Assembly (NCBI RefSeq): GCF_000617845.2
Contig: NZ_DF820425.1
Span: forward strand, 3,957,725 to 4,021,724
DNA length: 64,000 nucleotides
Direction of reading: 5' to 3'
DNA from: Bradyrhizobium sp. DOA9
GTDB lineage: Bacteria > Pseudomonadota > Alphaproteobacteria > Rhizobiales > Xanthobacteraceae
Shown here: piece after piece, positions 46,921-55,524 of the stretch
How the letters are laid out: each line of letters begins with the position of its first letter
How positions within the stretch are numbered: the first letter of the stretch is position 1
Notes under the pieces: generated by a model
Seen by the model: only the letters and a program-made list of their open reading frames with translations
Told to the model about the DNA's origin: nothing
The model's database searches: none
Program-made: the position numbers and the translations under genes

Positions 46921-48621
46921 ATGCAGGCATTTTTCCAGTTCTTGCAGCAGTACCCGTATCTGCTGCTCTTCTTCGTGGTCGGTCTCGCCGTCTATATCGG
47001 CCGGGCCAGCATCAAGGGTTATGGCCTCGGCATGGTTGCCGGTGCCATCGTGGTCGGCGCGGGCATCTCGGTTTGGGCATCCAGCTATGGCGTGAAGCTC
47101 GAGCTGAACAACTTCGCCAAGAGCCTGTTCTACTATCTCTTCATGTACGGCGTCGGTCTGCGCGTCGGCCCGTCCTTCGTGAACAGCCTGCGCGGCGACG
47201 GCGTCAAGTTCCTGTTCCTTGCGGTGGTGTCGAGCGTGATCGGCCTGGCGCTGGTGGTGATCGGCGCCAAGCTGTTCGCGCTTCCGCCGGGAGCGGCCGG
47301 CGGCATGCTGGCGGGATCGCAGACCATGTCGGCGGCAATCGGCTCGGCCGAGCAGGCCGTTACGTCGGGTGTCGTGAAGCTGCCTCCGGGCATGAAGCCC
47401 GAGGATGCCTCCGGCATGATCGCGCTGTCCTACGGCATCACCTATATCTGGGGCACCGTCGGCATCATCCTGATCTGCAAATATCTGCCGCGCTGGTGGG
47501 GCGTCGATGCCAAGGCTGCCGCAAAGAAGTATGAGCAGGAGTTCGGCGTCAAGGATCTCGAAGGCGGCGGCCTGACCGGCTACCGTCAGTTCGGTCTGCG
47601 CGCCTACCGGCTGGAGAATCCTGCGACGGTGGGGATGAGCATCGCCAAGTTCCGCGCGGTCAATCCGGAATATCGGATCGTCAATGTCGGGCGTGGTGGC
47701 GAGCCACAGGGCGCCGATCCCGAGTTCGTGCTGCAGAAGGGCGATATCGTCGCGCTGGGCGGCTCGACCGAACATTTGACCGAGAAGATGGGCCTGATCG
47801 GTCCGGAAGTCCCAGATGCCAAGACGCTCGGCATACCCATGGACCAGGCCGAAATCGTCGTCTTCAACAAGGACGTCGTCGGGCGTACCTTCGAATCCTT
47901 CCGCGACACGGCCATCGCCGGCCAGCTGCAGGTGACCAAGGTCGAGCGCGGCGGCGTGCAGATCCCGGCCGGTCTCAAGACCAAGCTGGAACGCATGGAC
48001 ATCGTTTCGGTGGTCGGCCTGAAGTCTGCGGTCAACGAACTCGGCGAGATGTGGGGCCGCATCGCCCGCTCCAACACTTCGACCGACCTGCTGACGCTGT
48101 CGGTCGGCATGATCATCGGATTCCTGATCGGCATGATCGAATTCCCGGCCTTCGGTGCCAAGGTCGGCCTCGGCAATGCCGGTGGTCTGTTGCTGTCGGG
48201 CGTGATCGTGTCCTCGGTCGTGTCGCGTCTGCGCTTCTTCGGCAACACGCCGAATGCGGCGCGAAACGTGCTCGAGGATCTCGGCCTCGTCGTGTTCGTC
48301 GCGATCGTTGGCGTCAATGCCGGCGCCGGCCTTCTGGCGCAGCTCACTGGCGCGGTCGCGCTCAAGATCTTCATCGTCGGTTTCATCGCCTGCACGATCC
48401 CGCCGTTCATCGTCTGGGCGATCGGATTCCACGTCTTCAAGATCAATCCGGCGGTGCTGATGGGCGGCGTTGCCGGCGCGCGCTCGCATTCCGGCCCGTG
48501 CCGCGAGGCCGCGGTCGAGATCCAGAGCTCGGTGCCCTGGATCGGATTCCCGGTCGGCTATGCCGTCTCGGGCATCCTTCTCACCATCTTCGGCTACTTC
48601 GCGATGATCCTGGCTCAATAA
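46921..48621 (+). CDS. AspT-family amino acid antiporter with RCK-C domains (second of two)
   Basis: A 566-residue carrier with two AspT membrane blocks (about 1-185 and 390-566) and two TrkA-C-like domains between. It shows GSQTMSAAIGSAEQAV and GGVAGARSHSGPCREA in matching positions of the repeats. It likely exchanges the substrate and product of the adjacent decarboxylase, which could generate a proton motive force or raise internal pH. Confidence 0.9.
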   Translation: MQAFFQFLQQYPYLLLFFVVGLAVYIGRASIKGYGLGMVAGAIVVGAGISVWASSYGVKLELNNFAKSLFYYLFMYGVGLRVGPSFVNSLRGDGVKFLFLAVVSSVIGLALVVIGAKLFALPPGAAGGMLAGSQTMSAAIGSAEQAVTSGVVKLPPGMKPEDASGMIALSYGITYIWGTVGIILICKYLPRWWGVDAKAAAKKYEQEFGVKDLEGGGLTGYRQFGLRAYRLENPATVGMSIAKFRAVNPEYRIVNVGRGGEPQGADPEFVLQKGDIVALGGSTEHLTEKMGLIGPEVPDAKTLGIPMDQAEIVVFNKDVVGRTFESFRDTAIAGQLQVTKVERGGVQIPAGLKTKLERMDIVSVVGLKSAVNELGEMWGRIARSNTSTDLLTLSVGMIIGFLIGMIEFPAFGAKVGLGNAGGLLLSGVIVSSVVSRLRFFGNTPNAARNVLEDLGLVVFVAIVGVNAGAGLLAQLTGAVALKIFIVGFIACTIPPFIVWAIGFHVFKINPAVLMGGVAGARSHSGPCREAAVEIQSSVPWIGFPVGYAVSGILLTIFGYFAMILAQ

Positions 48622-48635
48622 GAGGAAAGAACGTC

Positions 48636-49070
48636 ATGAGAAAACTGACCATCGGCGCCGTCCTGGTCGCCTCGCTCGCCACCGTTGCCGGCTTCAGCAC
48701 GTCCGTGTGTGCCGATACCGGCCAGGTCGCGGTCGTCTTCACCAAGGGCGGTTTCATCGTCGGCGCCGGCGGCGGCGAGGGCGTTCTGCTCTACCGGGGC
48801 AAGAAATATCCGTTCACGGTCTCTGGCATGAGCGTGGGCCTCACCATCGGGGCGTCGACGACGAAGTTCGTCGGCCGGGCGCTCAATCTGAAGGGACCGG
48901 CATCCATCGAAGGCTCTTACGCCGTGGGAGGAGCGGGTGGGGCAATCGCCGCAGGTGCTGGCGCGGTTCAGTTGCAGAACAGCAATGGCGTGATCCTTCA
49001 GCTCAGCGGCCCCAGGGTCGGCGCGGAAGTCTCGGCTGCCGTTGGCGGCGTCACGATCCGTCTGAAGTGA
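48636..49070 (+). CDS. Small secreted Gly-rich protein (paralog of 58099-58557)
   Basis: A 144-residue protein with a signal peptide (LVASLATVAGFSTSVCA). The mature part is Gly- and Val-rich: KGGFIVGAGGGEGVLLYRGK, SVGLTIGAS and a final LSGPRVGAE. The pattern vaguely recalls YSC84/SYLF lipid-binding domains, but this is weak. A second copy of the family is at 58099. It follows the carrier gene by 14 bases. Probably a periplasmic or envelope protein. Confidence 0.7.
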   Translation: MRKLTIGAVLVASLATVAGFSTSVCADTGQVAVVFTKGGFIVGAGGGEGVLLYRGKKYPFTVSGMSVGLTIGASTTKFVGRALNLKGPASIEGSYAVGGAGGAIAAGAGAVQLQNSNGVILQLSGPRVGAEVSAAVGGVTIRLK

Positions 49071-49083
49071 TCGGAGCAGGCGA

Positions 49084-49105
49084 CGGGCTGCGTCAGCGCA
49101 GCCCG
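49084..49105. terminator. Bidirectional terminator-like hairpin
   Basis: Perfect 8-bp arms CGGGCTGC and GCAGCCCG with a 6-base loop lie between convergent genes ending at 49070 (plus) and 49113 (minus). No T-run follows. Confidence 0.6.
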
Positions 49106-49112
49106 CTCGCGC

Positions 49113-49913
49113 TCAATATCGTTCGGCGACGAAGTTCATTCCCTTGAGGCTGGCTTGGTCGTTGTAGCGTCCCTTGTCGGAGCGCTTCGGCAGCTTGATC
49201 TTGTCCTTCTTGATGCGCTTGTAGGGAATGGCGGCGAGCAGGTGGGCGATGCAGTTCAGCCGCGCCTTTCGCTTGTCGTCAGAGCGGACGATGTGCCATG
49301 GCGCATCCTTCGTGCTGGTCTTCTTCAGCATCAGGTCGCGCGCCCGCGAATAGTCGTACCACCGCCGGAAGGATTCCAGGTCCATCGGACTGAGCTTCCA
49401 CTGCCGGACCGGGTCGTCGATGCGGGCCTTGAAGCGGCGCTCCTGCTCGTCCATCCCGACCTCGAGCCAGACCTTGACCAGGATAATGCCGCCGTCGATG
49501 ACGTATTTCTCCATCTGCGGGCAGAGGTTCAGGAAGCGCTCGTGCTCGGCGGGAGTGCAGAAGCCCATGACGTATTCGACGCCGGCGCGGTTGTACCAGC
49601 TCCGGTCGAAGATCACGATCTCGCCGCCGGCCGGAAACCGCTCCATATAGCGCTGAAAGAACAACTGCGTCTTCTCGCGGTCGGATGGCGCGGGGAGGGC
49701 GACGACCCGGAATACGCGCGGGCTGACCTTCTCGGTGATCGCCTTGATGGTGCCGCCCTTGCCGGCGGCGTCCCGGCCCTCGAACAGGATGATGACCCGG
49801 AGCTTGTTTTCGCGCACGTAATCCTGGAGGTGGCACAGCTCGACCTGGAGCTTCTCGAGCTCCTTCTCGTAATCCTTCCGCTTCATCCGCTCCGCAGTTG
49901 CGTCCTTGGCCAT
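49113..49913 (-). CDS. Polyphosphate kinase 2 family protein
   Basis: A 266-residue PPK2: Walker A FEGRDAAGKGG, the Walker B/lid section FDRSWYNRAGVEYVMGF and KVWLEVGMDEQERRF. It transfers phosphate between polyphosphate and nucleoside di- or monophosphates. It begins with ATG 49913 (MAKDATAERMKRKDYEKEL). It follows the 49925 gene by 11 bases. Its place beside acetyl-phosphate genes suits energy buffering under low oxygen. Confidence 0.93.
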   Translation of the reverse strand: MAKDATAERMKRKDYEKELEKLQVELCHLQDYVRENKLRVIILFEGRDAAGKGGTIKAITEKVSPRVFRVVALPAPSDREKTQLFFQRYMERFPAGGEIVIFDRSWYNRAGVEYVMGFCTPAEHERFLNLCPQMEKYVIDGGIILVKVWLEVGMDEQERRFKARIDDPVRQWKLSPMDLESFRRWYDYSRARDLMLKKTSTKDAPWHIVRSDDKRKARLNCIAHLLAAIPYKRIKKDKIKLPKRSDKGRYNDQASLKGMNFVAERY

Positions 49914-49924
49914 GCCGGTCCGTC

Positions 49925-50377
49925 CTAGTCGTCCCAGGATATCGTCACGCCGATGTCGCCGGGCACGCCGCCGGGAAAATCGATGATCTGATAGGCGATG
50001 CGGTAGCCGCGCGGCTTCAGGTAATCGGTCCAGAGCTGGAAGATCTCCTTGGGAATTCCGGTCAAGGTGTTCTCCCAGCCCTTCTCCATCTGATTGATGG
50101 CGCGTCCCTTGTCCGTGCACAGCGAGTTGGGGAAGCGATAGACCAGCACTTCCGTGAGGCCGTTGCGCACCGCGCGCTGGATGATGGTCGAGGCGAGCTT
50201 GATCTTCTCTTCCTCTGTTTTGCCCGACGGCTTGCTCAAGCGCTCGATCAAGGCACGCTTCTCTGCCTCGGCCGCGGCGGCAAGGCGGACATATTCATCC
50301 GCCTTTTCGGCCTCCTTGAGGGCGGCTTCCTTACGAATCTGGGCGGCGCTGGGGATGAGATCGTCTAGGCCGGGCAT
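49925..50377 (-). CDS. Conserved hypothetical protein linked to PPK2
   Basis: A 150-residue cytoplasmic protein with a charged, helical N-terminal half (AALKEAEKADEYVRLAAAAE, likely coiled coil) and a C-terminal half GWENTLTGIPKEIFQLW...YRIAYQIIDFPGG. I do not recognise the family. It is the first gene of the minus-strand PPK2 pair; the FNR-type box lies 75.5 bp upstream of its ATG, preceded by AGGAG. Confidence 0.75.
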   Translation of the reverse strand: MPGLDDLIPSAAQIRKEAALKEAEKADEYVRLAAAAEAEKRALIERLSKPSGKTEEEKIKLASTIIQRAVRNGLTEVLVYRFPNSLCTDKGRAINQMEKGWENTLTGIPKEIFQLWTDYLKPRGYRIAYQIIDFPGGVPGDIGVTISWDD

Positions 50378-50445
50378 GGCAAGCGGCTCCTGATGATGGC
50401 GCGATCGGCATGCTGCGGACGCTAGGTTGGCTCGACCGCGGTTCC

Positions 50446-50459
50446 TTGACTCAAATCAA
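50446..50459. promoter_or_regulatory. FNR/FixK-type box between PPK2 pair and membrane protein/HlyD pair
   Basis: TTGACTCAAATCAA. The centre is 67.5 bp from the plus-strand TTG start (50520) and 75.5 bp from the minus-strand ATG (50377). Confidence 0.75.
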
Positions 50460-50519
50460 ACAAATGCGAACATGCCCGAACACAGTGCTACCCATGCACG
50501 TTTTGACCGGGAGAGACGC

Positions 50520-50966
50520 TTGAGCGAGCAGCTTCATCCGATGGCACCGCATCATCTGCCGTTCTATCTCGCACCGGGGAGCGGGACCGATACGCTGATG
50601 GTGGTGATGGGCGTATTCCTGATCGGGATCGTGCTCTGGGTCGGCACGCTCTACTGGAAACTGCACAGCCTGCCCGAGCGGATGGCACACAAATCGCAGA
50701 AATTGCAGTTCGAGTTCGTTGCGGTGCTCGGCCTGATCTCGCTGTTCACGCACATGCACATCTTCTGGATCGCCGGCCTGTTGCTGGCGATGGTCGATCT
50801 TCCGGATTTCGGCACGCCACTGCGCAGCATTGCAGGGTCCGTCGAGAAGATCGCCGATGCGACGCCGGCCTCCGATGCGGGGGACGTCCAGGCCGAGGCA
50901 GCCGTCGCGCCGCCTCCCGCGGAAAAGTCGGGACCCGCCAGGGAGAAGGAGCCCAGCCATGCTTGA
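50520..50966 (+). CDS. Small inner membrane protein preceding an HlyD-like protein
   Basis: A 148-residue protein with two transmembrane segments (TLMVVMGVFLIGIVLWVGTL and FVAVLGLISLFTHMHIFWIA) and a Pro/Ala-rich C-terminal tail. The TTG at 50520 has GGGAGAG upstream and lies 26 bases after the start point predicted from the box; ATG 50472 is the alternative. It overlaps the HlyD-like gene by 8 bases. No recognised family; likely a partner of that protein. Confidence 0.7.
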   Translation: MSEQLHPMAPHHLPFYLAPGSGTDTLMVVMGVFLIGIVLWVGTLYWKLHSLPERMAHKSQKLQFEFVAVLGLISLFTHMHIFWIAGLLLAMVDLPDFGTPLRSIAGSVEKIADATPASDAGDVQAEAAVAPPPAEKSGPAREKEPSHA

Positions 50967-52194
50967 GCTGCTGATCTGCTCCCTCGTGACGATCCTGCCG
51001 GACTATCTCTACCGGCGCTACGCGCAAGGAAAGCGCTTCGGCAAGGAGATCACGCTGTTCTCGGTCTGGCACGAGCTGCGTTGGGGTATCACGAGCTGCC
51101 TGATGCTGACGATCTCGTTGATCACGATGATCTTCTATTTCCATCCAGCCACCCCATCCGCGACGCTGTACTTCCGCACCGTGCCGATCCTCCCGGAAGG
51201 CTCGGGCCGGGTCGCCGAGGTCAAGGTCGGGTTCAGCGCGCCGGTCAAGAAGGGCGACGTTCTGTTCACGCTCGACAGCTCGAAGCAGCAGGCGGCGTTC
51301 GAGACCGCCAGGCGGAAGGTGGCCGAGGTCGATGCCGCCATGCAGACGGCACAGGTCGATGTGGTCAAAGCCGAGGCGCAGCTCGGGGAAGCGAAGGCGA
51401 ACTACCAGCAGGCCAAGGACGAGCTCGAGGTCAAGACCGAGCTGCAGCGCCGCAATCCCGGTATCGTTCCGCAGCGGGACATCGACAAGCTCCAGGTTCT
51501 GGTCGAGCAGCGACAGTCCGGCATCGACGCCGCGACGGCGGCGAGGCAATCGGCGTTCTTGCAGGTCTCGGTTCTGCTGCCGGCCCAAAAGGCCAGCGCC
51601 GAAGCTGCACGCGACCAGGCCCAGGTCGATCTCGACAAGACGGTCGTCCGTGCCGGCGTTGACGGGCGCGTCGAGCAGTTCCTGGTTCGCCCCGGCGACG
51701 TCGTCAACCAGCTGATGCGCCCGGCCGGCGTCCTCATCCCGGAAGAGGCCGGCCGGAAGGTTCTTCAGGCCGGCTTCGGCCAGATCGAGGCGCAGGTGAT
51801 GAAGACCGGCATGGTCGCGGAAGCGGCCTGCATATCGAAGCCCTGGGTCATCATCCCCATGGTGATCACGACCGTGCAGGACTACATCGCGGCCGGTCAA
51901 TTCCGGTCCGGCGAGCAATTGCTGGAAGCGCAGAACGCGGTCCGTCCCGGCACGATCCTGGTGTTCCTGGAGCCGCTGTACAAGGGCGGTCTCGACGGTG
52001 TCACGCCGGGCTCGAGCTGCGTCGTCAATGCCTACACCAGCAACCACGAGGAGATCTCGGCCAAGGACACCCCGACCAGCCGGAAGATCGCGCTGCACGT
52101 CGTCGACGGCGTCGGCCTCGTCCATGCGTTGCTGCTGCGGATCCAGGCGCTGTTGCTGCCGATCCAGACGCTGGTGTTCAGCGGCGGGCATTGA
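50959..52194 (+). CDS. HlyD-family membrane fusion protein
   Basis: A 411-residue adaptor anchored by one N-terminal helix (about 45-62, CLMLTISLITMIFYF). The periplasmic part has the first lipoyl half (GRVAEVKVGFSAPVKKGDVLF), a long coiled-coil hairpin (about 105-235, rich in Ala, Gln and Lys) and the return (GRVEQFLVRPGDVV). No ABC, RND or MFS exporter gene is next to it, so the partner pump is absent or elsewhere. Confidence 0.88.
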   Translation: MLELLICSLVTILPDYLYRRYAQGKRFGKEITLFSVWHELRWGITSCLMLTISLITMIFYFHPATPSATLYFRTVPILPEGSGRVAEVKVGFSAPVKKGDVLFTLDSSKQQAAFETARRKVAEVDAAMQTAQVDVVKAEAQLGEAKANYQQAKDELEVKTELQRRNPGIVPQRDIDKLQVLVEQRQSGIDAATAARQSAFLQVSVLLPAQKASAEAARDQAQVDLDKTVVRAGVDGRVEQFLVRPGDVVNQLMRPAGVLIPEEAGRKVLQAGFGQIEAQVMKTGMVAEAACISKPWVIIPMVITTVQDYIAAGQFRSGEQLLEAQNAVRPGTILVFLEPLYKGGLDGVTPGSSCVVNAYTSNHEEISAKDTPTSRKIALHVVDGVGLVHALLLRIQALLLPIQTLVFSGGH

Positions 52195-52305
52195 ACGAGA
52201 GAGAGGACGGACGAGACGAGTTCGCCGGAATTCGTACTCGCCTGCCGTTTCGGCCGCCCGCGCCGGTCCGCGCGGCCGGAATCCTCGCGGCAATGTCTGC
52301 AAGTA

Positions 52306-52319
52306 TTGACTCATGTCAA
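52306..52319 (+). promoter_or_regulatory. FNR/FixK-type box upstream of the DUF2092 gene
   Basis: TTGACTCATGTCAA fits TTGAY-N4-RTCAA. Its centre is 59.5 bp before ATG 52372. Confidence 0.72.
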
Positions 52320-52371
52320 GCAAGGCGACCGCCGGCGCATCTCAATGTCCTTCATCCGAGGAGGACATGCG

Positions 52372-53154
52372 ATGAAATCGACAACAATTCTTCGTTCGAC
52401 GTGGTTCGCCATCGGCGCAGCGACGGTGCTGGCGACCTCGCCCGCGCTTGCCGACGATCCGGCCAAGATCCTGAAAGCGATGACGGACTATCTGACCAGT
52501 CAGAAAGCCCTGTCCGCCTCGTTCGACAGCGACATCGAGATCATCACGCCCGAGCTTCAGAAGATCCAGTTCGCGAGCTCCGGACAGATCAAGCTGGGCA
52601 GGCCCGACAAGCTCCGCGTCAGGCGCACCGGCGGCTATGCCGATGTCGAGCTGGTCTATGACGGCAAGACGCTCTCGCTCTACGGCAACGACGCCAAGTC
52701 CTACATGCAGGCCGAGTTGGCCGGCACGGTGGACCAGATGATCGGCGAGATGCAGGCCCGTTCCGGGCTCGGCATGCCCGGCACCGATCTGCTGCTCACC
52801 AACGCCTTCGAGGAGCTGACGGGCACGGCCACCGAGGGCAAGCATATCGGGCAGGGCGTGGTCGACGGCGTCGAGTGCGAGCATCTCGCATTTCGCACCC
52901 CCGACACCGACTGGCAGATCTGGATCGAGACGGGCGCGAGGCCGGTGCCGCGCAAATACGTGATCACCAGCAAGACGGTGACGGGCGCACCGCAATACAC
53001 GCTGCGGACCCGGGACTGGAAGACCGACGCGTTTGCCGAGGACACCTTCGTGTTCAAGCCGCCGGCCGGCGCCACCAAGATCGACATCAACTCGGTCGCG
53101 ATGGCGGATCTCGACGAACTCCCCCCGGGCCTGCCAACAGGAGCCAAGAAATGA
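52372..53154 (+). CDS. DUF2092-family periplasmic protein
   Basis: A 260-residue exported protein with a signal peptide ending ATSPALA and the DUF2092 pattern (ILKAMTDYLTSQKALSASF; WQIWIETGARPVPRKYVITS). The fold is thought to be LolA-like, a beta-sheet lipid or hydrophobe carrier. The role is unknown. The ATG at 53151 of the next gene overlaps its stop. Confidence 0.85.
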   Translation: MKSTTILRSTWFAIGAATVLATSPALADDPAKILKAMTDYLTSQKALSASFDSDIEIITPELQKIQFASSGQIKLGRPDKLRVRRTGGYADVELVYDGKTLSLYGNDAKSYMQAELAGTVDQMIGEMQARSGLGMPGTDLLLTNAFEELTGTATEGKHIGQGVVDGVECEHLAFRTPDTDWQIWIETGARPVPRKYVITSKTVTGAPQYTLRTRDWKTDAFAEDTFVFKPPAGATKIDINSVAMADLDELPPGLPTGAKK

Positions 53155-53432
53155 TGCTGCGAAAGACCTTGATCGGCGCGGCCGCAATGGTCGCCTTTGC
53201 CGCAGGACTGTCCTGGAACGATGCACCCGGCCCCGGCGAGGGCAGCTTCCTTTCGGAAGCGCAGGCGAGGGTTGGCCGCCCGCTCACGCCGATGAGCTAT
53301 GCCGGCGTCGCGCGCCGAACGACACGCCGAGCGGTTGCGGTTGGCGCCGCGGCGGGAGCAGCCGGTGCCTATTATGCGCCGTCTTGCGTGCAAGTCGTGG
53401 ACGCCTATGGCCGCGTCGTCACGCGGTGCTGA
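53151..53432 (+). CDS. Small secreted protein of unknown family
   Basis: A 93-residue protein with a signal peptide (TLIGAAAMVAFAAGLS) and an Ala/Arg-rich mature part ending VQVVDAYGRVVTRC; two Cys residues (near 79 and at the C-terminus) could pair. ATG 53151 overlaps the DUF2092 stop (ATGA), so the two are co-translated. Function unknown. Confidence 0.7.
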   Translation: MMLRKTLIGAAAMVAFAAGLSWNDAPGPGEGSFLSEAQARVGRPLTPMSYAGVARRTTRRAVAVGAAAGAAGAYYAPSCVQVVDAYGRVVTRC

Positions 53433-53515
53433 GGCCCGCCTCGGGGCTGTCCGTGTGGTGCGATTCCGGCTAGAATTGCCGGGAAAGCAGCGGCCGTAAG
53501 CTGCGAGGGTGCAGC

Positions 53516-55408
53516 ATGAGCGGGGGCGCGTCCATAGTCCGGCTGAAGCCACGGCTCGCGGCCGCGCTCCTCTGTCTCGGCCTGCTGCTGGCCGAGTGCC
53601 TGGCGGTCGGGCAGGCCGGTGCGGTCGAGCGGAACCGGCGCGGCGAGCTCAAGCGCGTGCTGCTGCTGCATTCCTTCGGCCGCGAGTTTCGGCCCTGGAG
53701 CGAGTATGCGCGCGACATCAAGGCCGAGCTCGAGCGGCAATCGCCCTGGCCACTCGATATCCAGGAGCACGCGCTGCTCACCGCGCGCTTCAACAATCCG
53801 GGTCCCGAGGCGCCCTTCGTCGAGTATCTGCACTCGCTGTACCAGGGGGCGACGCCCGACATCGTCGTGAGCATCGGCGCGCCTGCCGCCCGGTTTGCGC
53901 AGAGATACCGCGCCCGACTGTTCCCCAATGCGCCGCTGATCTTGACCGCAGTCGAGCATCGACTGATCGAGCGCGCCGATCTCGGCGACAACGATGTCGT
54001 CGTGGCCGTCCGCAACGATTTCGTCGCGGCCGTCGATAACATTCTTCAGGTTCTGCCTGACACGAAATCGATCGCGATCGTGGTCGGCGCCTCGCCGCTC
54101 GAGAGGTTCTGGATGGAGGAGCTGAAGCGGGAGCTGAAACCTTTTGCCGAGCGGGTCGAACTCGTCTGGTACTCGGATTTGTCCTTCGAGGAGATCCTGA
54201 AGCGCTCGTCGAAGTTGCCGCCACACACCGCGCTGTTCTGGGGCCTGATGTCCGTCGATGCGGCCGGGGTCGTCTATGAGAGCGACTGGGCGCTGCGCAG
54301 CCTGCGTGCCGTCGCGAACGCGCCGATCTTTTCCTACCAGGAGCCGTTTTTCGGCGAAGGCACGGTCGGCGGACCGATGCACGTGATTGCGGAAACGACG
54401 TCGCGGACCGTCAGCGCCGCGATCGGTCTTCTCGGCGGCGCCAAACCCGCGAGCATCAATTACGAGCCGATCGCCTTCGCCGCGCCGCGTTACGATTGGC
54501 GGGAGTTGCAGCGCTGGGGCATCAGCGAGAGTCGCCTGCCCAAGGGAAGCACCATCCTGTTTCGCGAGCCGAGTATCTGGCAGCGCTATCGCTGGCAGAT
54601 GCTGATGATCCTGGCCGTGTTCCTGGTCCAGGCCGGACTCATCAGCGGGCTCCTGCACGAGCGTCGCCGCCGGCGGGTTGCGGAAGTCGAGTCGCGTCAG
54701 CGGCTGACGGAACTCGCCCACGTCAACCGATACTCCGCCGTTGGCGAGCTGACGACCTCGATCGCGCATGAATTGAACCAGCCACTCGGATCGATCCTGA
54801 CCAACGCGGAAACGGCGGAGCTCATGCTGAGGGCTGCCCAGCCCGATCTGGTCGAGATCCAGCAGATCCTTGCCGACATCAGAAGGGACGACCAACGGGC
54901 GAGCGAGGTGATCCGCAGGCTGCGCAGCGTTCTGAAAAAGACCCCGTTCGAGGTCAAGCACATCGAGCTCAACGATACGGTGCGCGAAGCAATCGATCTC
55001 GTGAAGGCGCTCGCTCAGGGGCGCCGGATCACGTTGAGTTATCTGCCGGTCCTGTCCGGCCTTCACGTCAAGGGCGATCCGGTCCAGCTCCAGCAGGTCA
55101 TTCTCAATTTGATCATCAACGCGATGGATGCAATTTCCGATGCGGATACCGGAAAGCGGGAGGTCAGCGTGTCGACGCTCAGCACCGGCAATCAGGCCGA
55201 AATCAGGATTGCCGACACCGGGCCCGGAATACCTGCCTCCGATCTCGCAAGCCTGTTCGATCCGTTCTTCACGACCAAACCGCAAGGCATGGGCATGGGC
55301 CTTGCCATCGCCAGGACCATCATCGAAGCCCATCACGGCACGATCGTCGCGGCGAACCAGCCCGCGGGAGGCGCGCTGTTCACGATCAGGCTTCCGGTCG
55401 CGCACTGA
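53516..55408 (+). CDS. Orphan sensor histidine kinase with periplasmic substrate-binding-like sensor
   Basis: A 630-residue kinase. After a signal/anchor helix (LAAALLCLGLLLAECLAVG) comes a large sensor (about 40-345) resembling ABC-type substrate-binding protein folds (VLLLHSFGREFRPW, SIGAPAARFAQRY), a membrane helix (MLMILAVFLVQAGLISGLL), then DHp with phospho-acceptor His418 (SIAHELNQPLGS), N box LNLIINAMDAI, G1 IADTGPGIP and G2 GMGMGLAIA. No response regulator is adjacent; FixJ-type genes at 37136 and 37927 are candidates. Confidence 0.9.
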   Translation: MSGGASIVRLKPRLAAALLCLGLLLAECLAVGQAGAVERNRRGELKRVLLLHSFGREFRPWSEYARDIKAELERQSPWPLDIQEHALLTARFNNPGPEAPFVEYLHSLYQGATPDIVVSIGAPAARFAQRYRARLFPNAPLILTAVEHRLIERADLGDNDVVVAVRNDFVAAVDNILQVLPDTKSIAIVVGASPLERFWMEELKRELKPFAERVELVWYSDLSFEEILKRSSKLPPHTALFWGLMSVDAAGVVYESDWALRSLRAVANAPIFSYQEPFFGEGTVGGPMHVIAETTSRTVSAAIGLLGGAKPASINYEPIAFAAPRYDWRELQRWGISESRLPKGSTILFREPSIWQRYRWQMLMILAVFLVQAGLISGLLHERRRRRVAEVESRQRLTELAHVNRYSAVGELTTSIAHELNQPLGSILTNAETAELMLRAAQPDLVEIQQILADIRRDDQRASEVIRRLRSVLKKTPFEVKHIELNDTVREAIDLVKALAQGRRITLSYLPVLSGLHVKGDPVQLQQVILNLIINAMDAISDADTGKREVSVSTLSTGNQAEIRIADTGPGIPASDLASLFDPFFTTKPQGMGMGLAIARTIIEAHHGTIVAANQPAGGALFTIRLPVAH

Positions 55409-55453
55409 GAGACGTGCGTCCTTGCGCTGCAGCAGCTGCGACGACCCGTTTCG

Positions 55454-55467
55454 TTGATCTCGATCAA
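55454..55467 (+). promoter_or_regulatory. FNR/FixK-type box upstream of the DUF3300 operon
   Basis: TTGATCTCGATCAA, a perfect dyad centred 64.5 bp before ATG 55525. Confidence 0.8.
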
Positions 55468-55524
55468 CAAACGCCTGCGCCCCGGCTCGATCCTCCCGCA
55501 CTGGACGTGGCGAGGGAGGATGCG

